From: Candidatus Omnitrophota bacterium
GTDB taxonomy: Bacteria > Omnitrophota > Gorgyraeia > Zapsychrales > Zapsychraceae
Assembly: GCA_020429915.1 (NCBI GenBank)
Contig: JAGQKV010000017.1
Coordinates: forward strand, 1-37,637
Direction of reading: 5' to 3'
DNA length: 37,637 nucleotides
Both the position numbers and the translations under genes were made by a program. Under the pieces are notes generated by a model. That model was not told the DNA's origin. It worked only from the letters and a program-made list of their open reading frames with translations, and did not search any database. Below are positions 32,176 through 37,637 of this stretch, in pieces. Positions within the stretch are counted from its first letter, which is position 1. Each line of letters opens with the position of its first letter.

Positions 32176-33803
32176 TGTGCCACCGCCATTTTCATGATGA
32201 AAAGGACCTTGTTGAGATCATATACGCGTAGTTTACCGAACCCCTGTTCCTCGCTGTCCCGGACAAAGGCCAGCGACCGGCCGAGATGTTCATTGTGTTC
32301 CAGCACGAAACGCTTCAGCAACGGCCTGCTGAAATGCCTGTATTCGCGTTCCGGTTCGACGTTCTTTTCGATAAAGTCCAGGAAGCCTTTCAGCTTCTGT
32401 TCAAACCGCAAATCATTTTCCGTGAACGAAACATACGCTTGCGGGTCGATGACCAGATAACGATACCCCTGACCGTTCAGGAATGCCAGGTAATTCATGT
32501 GATAACGAAACTCCATCACGTCCCGGGGGTCGGCGACGTAGAGTTTTTGTATCATGCTCTGGGTGGAAACAAATTTGGCATCCGGCTGCTCGCGCCTTAT
32601 ATCCGATATCGCGGCCCGGTAATCGTTGTTAAAACCGGCCACCCGGATTCCGCTCCCGATCATCCCCGCCGCCATGACCGATACCGCCGCAATGATGCCC
32701 CACCGGACGCCCCGCGACGGGAAACCGCTGAACATTCGCCAACCCGACCACGCCACGGCCACGGCGATAAACGGAAGGGCACTGGTCAGGTAGCGGACCC
32801 CCTTTTCCTGCGGCAAAGAAAAAACCGCCATAAAAACCAGAACCATCACCCACGGAAAGATTGCGCGCCGCTCTCCTTTCCACAGAAGATATCCGTTGGC
32901 CCAAAACAGGAGACTGAAGAGGACCCCCTCGAATGTCAACATGTAGTACGGGTACGACAGCAGATTCAGCGGCGCGAATGTTCCTTTGGCCAACTCGCCT
33001 TGATGAAACATCCAGCCGAACGTGACACGCAGGTTGGCTGCCCCGTCGAGAGCACCGATACCGAACACCAGTCCCAAAAAGACCGCCGTGGAGCATGCCC
33101 ACTTGATGACCGACGGACGACGCCCCTGCGTGAGGTTCAAATATACTTCCGCAGCGGCAACAAAGAAAGGAATGATGATCATGCGGTAATTCACAAAGAA
33201 CACAGAGGCAAAACACAGCCCGGAGAGAAACGTCCCTACCGATACGCGCTTTCCGAATACATACAGGTACATGCCCAACAGGAAGAAGCATGCTGAAAAT
33301 GCTTCCTGCAGCGCCAGCCGGGAATAAAAAATATGCGTCGGCATCACGGCCAACACGGCCGCCGCCAGCAATCCGACAGTTGTCGACGCATAAAAACGGC
33401 GGGCAAAAAGAAATGTCAATCCGATCGTCACCGTCCCGGCAACCGCCGAGATGATGCGGGTGAAAAAGAATCCGTCGGCCCCCACGAAGAAACCGCGCAG
33501 CATGCTCATAAACGCCCACAGGGCCTTGCCCGTCCGCAAGGACAGATGAAACGCGGCCTCGATCAATCGTCCGGACGACGGTTTCCCGGCCTCGCCCGCT
33601 GTCTCCATGGCCTCGACCAAATCCCGTCCCTGCAATAACCACATGCCTTCGTCATAAAAGACAAACGTGTTTTCCGTGATACGGAAAAAGCGCAGGCCGA
33701 TACCCACAACGATCGCCAGCAAAGCGATAACGGCTCCCGCTCTGAGAAGTAAAGTTTGATTGACCCGCGTTCCGGTCTCGCGCTGCTCAAGCGTCGACGT
33801 CAT
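32160..33803 (-). CDS. GT39-type membrane glycosyltransferase
   Basis: A 547-aa protein with an N-terminal transmembrane helix, the Asp-Glu motif of the first periplasmic loop (FVFYDEGMWLLQGRDLV), and about ten further hydrophobic segments up to ~390, then a soluble C-terminal domain (~400-547). This is the architecture of PMT/ArnT-like enzymes that transfer sugars from polyprenyl-phosphate to proteins or lipid A. ATG 33803 is preferred; a GTG two codons upstream is possible. It overlaps the moaC end by 17 nt. Substrate unknown. Confidence 0.78.
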   Translation of the reverse strand: MTSTLEQRETGTRVNQTLLLRAGAVIALLAIVVGIGLRFFRITENTFVFYDEGMWLLQGRDLVEAMETAGEAGKPSSGRLIEAAFHLSLRTGKALWAFMSMLRGFFVGADGFFFTRIISAVAGTVTIGLTFLFARRFYASTTVGLLAAAVLAVMPTHIFYSRLALQEAFSACFFLLGMYLYVFGKRVSVGTFLSGLCFASVFFVNYRMIIIPFFVAAAEVYLNLTQGRRPSVIKWACSTAVFLGLVFGIGALDGAANLRVTFGWMFHQGELAKGTFAPLNLLSYPYYMLTFEGVLFSLLFWANGYLLWKGERRAIFPWVMVLVFMAVFSLPQEKGVRYLTSALPFIAVAVAWSGWRMFSGFPSRGVRWGIIAAVSVMAAGMIGSGIRVAGFNNDYRAAISDIRREQPDAKFVSTQSMIQKLYVADPRDVMEFRYHMNYLAFLNGQGYRYLVIDPQAYVSFTENDLRFEQKLKGFLDFIEKNVEPEREYRHFSRPLLKRFVLEHNEHLGRSLAFVRDSEEQGFGKLRVYDLNKVLFIMKMAVAQWQKT

Positions 33804-34260
33804 AGTCACCGCTTTTACCGCCGCTCTTGTGCAACAGGTGCGTGTCCGTAATCACCATACCCTTATCCGCCCACTTCAGCATGTCATAAACAGTCAGGGC
33901 TGCCGCACAGACCGCGGTCAAGGCCTCCATCTCCACACCCGTCCGCCCGTGATATGCCACCTCCGCGGTAATATGCACGGAGTTCTGCGCCGCGTCCAGC
34001 TCGATATCTACGCGAACCTTGCCTAACTCCAAAGGGTGACACAACGGAACGATGCCGGGCGTGGCCTTGGCCGCCATCACACCGGCGACCTTGGCGGTGG
34101 CCAGAACGTCTCCTTTCGGATTCTGACCGGAGACCAGGGCATCATAGGCCTTCGGCCCCAATCGTACCGTGGACCGGGCAACGGCCCGGCGCTGCGTTAC
34201 CGCTTTGGCGGTGACGTCGACCATGCCCGCCCCTTCGGAAATATTATCACGATTCGTCAT
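33787..34260 (-). CDS. moaC: Cyclic pyranopterin monophosphate synthase
   Basis: A 157-aa MoaC: MVDVTAKAVTQRRAVA, KGDVLATAKVAGVMAAK, IVPLCHPL and GVEMEALTAVCAAALTVYDMLK are its signatures, with the conserved Lys of KWADKGM. It makes cPMP in molybdenum-cofactor synthesis. It overlaps the MOT1-type transporter by 14 nt, matching a molybdate-related function of both. Confidence 0.95.
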   Translation of the reverse strand: MTNRDNISEGAGMVDVTAKAVTQRRAVARSTVRLGPKAYDALVSGQNPKGDVLATAKVAGVMAAKATPGIVPLCHPLELGKVRVDIELDAAQNSVHITAEVAYHGRTGVEMEALTAVCAAALTVYDMLKWADKGMVITDTHLLHKSGGKSGDYDVDA

Positions 34261-35398
34261 TACCGTTCCCTCCCGTCACCAAATGGACCACGGCCGCCAA
34301 GACCAGTCCCGCCAGAAAACCTTCAAACGTATTCTTCCATACGATGACGGCCGCAGTCCCCAGAACCACCACCGCCCCGCGCTTGCTGCGCAACGACCGG
34401 CGGGCGGACCACATCAATTCGCCGCCGGCAAAGACAAGCATTACTCCCAAAATAGATATCGGATAGGACTGTAGCAACTGGAACAGTGCGTTGCCGAATA
34501 AAAGCCCGACCAGGATCTTCAAACCGCCCAGCATAATGACACTGCCGCCGGTACGCGCGCCGAAACGGTAGTGCGCGGCCAACCCGCCGGCCCCATGACA
34601 CATCGGAATGCCGCCGAAGGGAACCGCCAATAAGTTCATCAATCCGACGCTGGCCGTCATTTTGCGCGGGGTCACGCCGCGGCCCGGAAAATAACTTTCG
34701 CTCAGGGCACACACCGCCACCACCGAATTCAACAGCGTCAACGGTAGCTGCGGCAGGACTCCCTTGTATAAACCGTGTTTGAACGCCCACCATCCGGGGA
34801 TCGTCCATTGCCATTCGGGAAACTGCACAGTCAATTCACGATAGACCTGCGGTTGATCGCACAACAGCAGCAAAAAACCCGCGCCGAAAACGACGACGAG
34901 TCCCGGTTTGTTGTAGAGTTGCATAAGCAACAGCACAACACCTACGATCACCGCGATGCTCCAGCTGTCCCAGCCCCATCCCGACAATCCGCCAAGCCAT
35001 TCACAGGCCTTTAACACCAGTTTGACACCGATCCCGAACTGAATCCCCCGAACCACGAACCGGGGAATACACCGGTTCACCCAGTCGATCCAGCGGGTCA
35101 TGCACAACAAGATGATGCCGAGCATAATCCCGGCGGCAAACAGCTCATCCTTCAACATCGACTCGGCGATCACCACGGCCGCCATGGCCTTCATGGGCTG
35201 GACGGGAATCGGCAAACGGAAAACCAGTCCCGTGATGACGTTCATAAGACCGGCCATTATCAGGACAATGCCGATATCCAGGTCGGCGGCCACGGTCATG
35301 GCGAGCACCAGCGGGATGAACAACCCCAGATCACCCAAAGATCCGGATAATTCCTGCCAGCTAAAACGGAACGGTACGGGTCCGGAAGGCTCTTGCAT
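34247..35398 (-). CDS. MOT1-type molybdate/sulfate transporter
   Basis: A 383-aa membrane protein with about ten hydrophobic segments. Motifs characteristic of the MOT1 branch of the SulP superfamily are ELSGSLGDLGLFIPLVLAM near the start, PIPVQPMKAMAAV, and CHGAGGLAAHYRFGARTGG. MOT1 proteins import molybdate; no STAS domain is present. ATG 35398 overlaps the preceding stop as TGATG and has AGGA six bases upstream, so it is preferred to an ATG five codons earlier. Adjacent moaC supports molybdate as substrate. Confidence 0.87.
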   Translation of the reverse strand: MQEPSGPVPFRFSWQELSGSLGDLGLFIPLVLAMTVAADLDIGIVLIMAGLMNVITGLVFRLPIPVQPMKAMAAVVIAESMLKDELFAAGIMLGIILLCMTRWIDWVNRCIPRFVVRGIQFGIGVKLVLKACEWLGGLSGWGWDSWSIAVIVGVVLLLMQLYNKPGLVVVFGAGFLLLLCDQPQVYRELTVQFPEWQWTIPGWWAFKHGLYKGVLPQLPLTLLNSVVAVCALSESYFPGRGVTPRKMTASVGLMNLLAVPFGGIPMCHGAGGLAAHYRFGARTGGSVIMLGGLKILVGLLFGNALFQLLQSYPISILGVMLVFAGGELMWSARRSLRSKRGAVVVLGTAAVIVWKNTFEGFLAGLVLAAVVHLVTGGNGNDES

Positions 35399-35826
35399 CA
35401 ATCGTCCTGCCATCGTTCTCGGCCGACCTTCCGCCGGTTTTTCTTTTTGTCGCTTTGCCGCCGCTTATCTTCCAACATGGCTTCTTTGGACTTCTTGGAG
35501 CGCTTGCGTTTTTGCCGTTTGAGTTTCTCTTCGTGCGCCCGGGCTTGCCGGGACTCTTCCTCCCGCCTCCGCAGAATTTTCTCCAGCAACAAATCCCTGG
35601 CCAGAAAACGGTTCTGCCGTTGTGTCCGCGCGGTTTGACATTTGACCTGAATCGCCGTCGGGGTGTGCACCAGCACCACACATGTCGCGACCTTATTGAC
35701 ATTCTGCCCACCCGGACCGGAGGAATGGACAAATGTTTCGTTCAAATCCTTTTCAAAAATCCCGGCCTGCCGCATGCGGCGGCGCAGCTCGCGGTCCTGT
35801 TGCGTTTGCACAAAGGAAGACGGCAT
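35398..35826 (-). CDS. ArfB-like peptidyl-tRNA hydrolase (release-factor domain)
   Basis: A 142-aa protein with the class I release-factor catalytic motif GPGGQNVNK (Gly-Gly-Gln 39-41). It is followed by a basic helical tail very rich in Arg and Lys (KRQKRKRSKKSKEAM and so on), typical of ArfB/YaeJ, which rescues stalled ribosomes by inserting the tail in the empty mRNA channel. It starts one base after the prmA stop (TGA-C-ATG). The pairing of a ribosome-rescue protein with the ribosomal-protein methylase PrmA fits a translation function. Confidence 0.87.
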   Translation of the reverse strand: MPSSFVQTQQDRELRRRMRQAGIFEKDLNETFVHSSGPGGQNVNKVATCVVLVHTPTAIQVKCQTARTQRQNRFLARDLLLEKILRRREEESRQARAHEEKLKRQKRKRSKKSKEAMLEDKRRQSDKKKNRRKVGRERWQDD

Positions 35827-35827
35827 G

Positions 35828-36700
35828 TCAGACGTTTCTCCGAAACAACAACGCGTGCCAGCCTTCACCCTTTTCGACCTTCAGGCAACGTATGGGCAGA
35901 CCGTCAAACGCCGCGCGCAATTCGGGATATAGTGCCAACGATATCCCCGACACAGCCAGATAACCTCCTTTTCTGACCAGACGCACGAGTGACTTGCGAA
36001 ACGCGATCAAATCCAGAGTAACGAGATTGGCAGCCACAAAGTCGTAACGCCGCGACGTGCGGAACTTCTGAAAATCAACCGCCCGCGCGCGCTGTACAGG
36101 ATATCCGTTTTCTTTAAAATTCATGTTCGCGATTTCAACAATATCGCGACGCAGGTCGATGGCCGTTACCTCGCGGGCCCCGCATTTTAGGGCCAAGATC
36201 GCGAGAATCCCGGTCCCGGTTCCAATATCCAGAAAACTCTCGTAGCGTCCCGCGCAACGCTCGACAAAGGAAGCCATAAAACGCGTGGTTGCATGAAGAC
36301 CTGTGCCGAAGGCATAACTCGTATCGATATAAACCGGTTCATGTCCGCGGCTACGGTGGGTCTTCCGATATCCGTAAGGAACCACTTCGAAACGCGGGGT
36401 TAGAGCAAAAGGTTTGTATTCCTGCTTCCAGACGGTCTGCCAGTCACGGGCCTTGACGGTCTTTTGAGAGATCCGGACATTCTTAAGACCCAGCGGAAGA
36501 ACTTTACCGCGAAACTTGCGTGCCCGTTCAGCATCCGTGAAATACACCGTGAGCCGTTCGCTGCCGCTGAAGCTGGATTCGACGACCGACTCGGGCTTGG
36601 CCCCGCGGGCGATCAGAAGCCGGCGCAGGATTTCGAGTTGTCCGGGCGAGGCCTTCTTCAAGGCAAAAGTCACTTCATGTGAGTCGGAATATTTTTTCAT
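35828..36700 (-). CDS. prmA: Ribosomal protein L11 methyltransferase
   Basis: A 290-aa PrmA-like protein. An N-terminal substrate-binding domain (~1-95) precedes the methyltransferase core: SYAFGTGLHATTRF, motif I LDIGTGTGILAILAL, VTAIDLRRDIVEIANMN and FVAANLVTLDL. It trimethylates ribosomal protein L11. The start is supported by MKKYSDSHEV, and a 70-nt gap separates it from hflC. Confidence 0.88.
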   Translation of the reverse strand: MKKYSDSHEVTFALKKASPGQLEILRRLLIARGAKPESVVESSFSGSERLTVYFTDAERARKFRGKVLPLGLKNVRISQKTVKARDWQTVWKQEYKPFALTPRFEVVPYGYRKTHRSRGHEPVYIDTSYAFGTGLHATTRFMASFVERCAGRYESFLDIGTGTGILAILALKCGAREVTAIDLRRDIVEIANMNFKENGYPVQRARAVDFQKFRTSRRYDFVAANLVTLDLIAFRKSLVRLVRKGGYLAVSGISLALYPELRAAFDGLPIRCLKVEKGEGWHALLFRRNV

Positions 36701-36770
36701 GAAGACAAAAGAAGCCCGCGGACCGCCAGCGCTCCACGGTCTTCACGTACCGGTCGCCACCGGGACAGCC

Positions 36771-37637
36771 TTACTCGGCAGCCCCTTCCCACCCGCCGTT
36801 TAAGACTTTGAAATAGGTACTGTCGGTCGACAGGATCAGTTGCGTTTCCTTATTGACCGTCTTGCGATAGGTTTCCAGCGTCTTGACAAAGGAATAAAAT
36901 TCCGGATCCTGATTGTACGCATCGGCATATATCTGAATCGCCTGTGCGTCCGCCTTTCCTTTAAGCAGTTGCGCCTCGCGGTAGGCTTCGGATTGAATTT
37001 CCTTCAACTCCTTGATCATTTGCCCTTCGATTTCCGCCTTCTTTCCCTGGCCTTCCGCGCGAAACATTTCAGCGGCCCGTTTGCGTTCGGAAATCATCCG
37101 CTCGTACACCTTCTGCCGGACCTCTTCCTTGTAGTTGATACGCTTGATGCGGACATCGACTAGCCTGATTCCGAACTGCGGGGTGGTCTCTGCCGCCCGC
37201 AGCGATATGCGGCGGGCCAATTCTTCCCTTCCCAGTCCGATGGGCGCCAACTCGGTCTCACCCCGCTCCGCCATGGTTTGCGTTTCCCCCTCCTCCTGAT
37301 TCTGATCCTCGAGGATTCGGTTGGAGGAACGAATCACTTCGATCAGGCGATGCCGCGAGATGACTTCACGCGTGGCCGCGTCGATGATATCATCCAACCG
37401 GCTCTGCGCGCTGGGTTCGGTACGGACCGACTGCATGAAACGCAACGGGTCGACGATTTTCCAGCGGGCCATCGTATCCACCCAAATATAGCGTTTGTCG
37501 AGCGTCGGGATTTCGTTGGCATCGCCGTCCCATTCCAAAATGCGTTTGTCGAAATAGTTGGCTTGTTCCCACGGAAATTTCCAGTACAGACCGGCCTCCG
37601 TCTTGGGCTTACCGACCAACTGGCCGAATTTGGTAAC
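36771..37637 (-). CDS. hflC: HflC-like SPFH/prohibitin protein (5' end missing)
   Basis: The frame is open to the right edge (reading VTKFGQLVG at the border), so the N-terminal ~40-50 residues are outside. The visible part is an SPFH/band-7 domain: GLYWKFPWEQANYFDKRILEWDG, WVDTMARWKI, FGIRLVDVRIKRINYKEEV, then a coiled-coil region (RKRAAEMFRAEGQGKKAEIEG) and FYSFVKTLETYRKTV near the end. HflC with HflK caps the membrane protease FtsH. hflK would be expected just beyond the window. Confidence 0.9.
   Translation of the reverse strand, partial: VTKFGQLVGKPKTEAGLYWKFPWEQANYFDKRILEWDGDANEIPTLDKRYIWVDTMARWKIVDPLRFMQSVRTEPSAQSRLDDIIDAATREVISRHRLIEVIRSSNRILEDQNQEEGETQTMAERGETELAPIGLGREELARRISLRAAETTPQFGIRLVDVRIKRINYKEEVRQKVYERMISERKRAAEMFRAEGQGKKAEIEGQMIKELKEIQSEAYREAQLLKGKADAQAIQIYADAYNQDPEFYSFVKTLETYRKTVNKETQLILSTDSTYFKVLNGGWEGAAE

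Overview
All protein genes I can support lie on the minus strand, so the window is read from high to low coordinates. It ends in the first ~54 nt of a 16S rRNA gene, also minus strand, at positions 1-54. The visible 16S 5' end (GCGGCGTGGATTAGGC just after the 27F site) resembles the Planctomycetes-Verrucomicrobia-Omnitrophota group. ADP-heptose epimerase HldD, several lipobox proteins and ApbE point to a Gram-negative envelope, and the B12-type radical SAM enzyme suggests an anaerobic lifestyle. A PVC bacterium, perhaps Omnitrophota, is my best guess; 54 nt of 16S cannot settle it.

Region A (37637-28263), housekeeping: hflC (cut by the window edge), prmA, an ArfB-like release factor, a MOT1-type molybdate transporter next to moaC, a GT39 glycosyltransferase, apbE, thyA, folA, and a response regulator with an EAL c-di-GMP phosphodiesterase domain.

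Region B (28262-18470): a well-formed sigma70 promoter (28081-28108) leads into a GH57 glycosidase and 4-alpha-glucanotransferase (glycogen/starch use). These are followed by a lipoprotein, hldD, a membrane-anchored coiled-coil protein, a two-CBS protein, two small proteins of unknown function, a pyruvate kinase lacking its C-terminal domain, and a PadR regulator.

Region C (18443-368) is the remarkable part: about 17 kb that looks like one biosynthetic locus. It starts at a strong promoter (TTGACA-N16-TAAAAT) whose predicted start site sits in a perfect 16-bp palindrome, directly downstream of padR. The first block encodes an AMP-forming acyl ligase, a nucleoside phosphorylase, an MtnA-type sugar-phosphate isomerase plus a truncated homologue, a class II aldolase fused to an SCP2 domain, and an aldehyde dehydrogenase. 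Together they could turn a 5'-modified nucleoside (such as 5'-deoxyadenosine from radical SAM chemistry) into DHAP, an aldehyde, an acid and finally an acyl thioester. The second block encodes a BchE-like B12-radical SAM enzyme, a small PCP_red-domain protein and a ketopantoate-reductase-like enzyme. The third block is a minimal type II polyketide synthase in canonical order, KS-alpha (Cys-His-His intact), KS-beta/chain-length-factor-like (Arg-Asp-Asn instead) and ACP. It is followed by a metal-dependent cyclase (PF04199), an SRPBCC aromatase/cyclase-like protein, an MFS exporter, a methyltransferase, an SDR ketoreductase, a PC4-like DNA-binding protein and an ACMSD-type amidohydrolase that could be a decarboxylase. 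Two tiny single-pass membrane proteins (36 and 34 aa) are wedged between the PKS genes.

The inferred system is a PadR-controlled aromatic-type polyketide pathway in an uncultivated anaerobe, possibly fed by or recycling a nucleoside-derived aldehyde, and exported by the MFS protein. The gene families and catalytic residues are read directly from the sequence; product, starter unit and linkage between blocks are inference.
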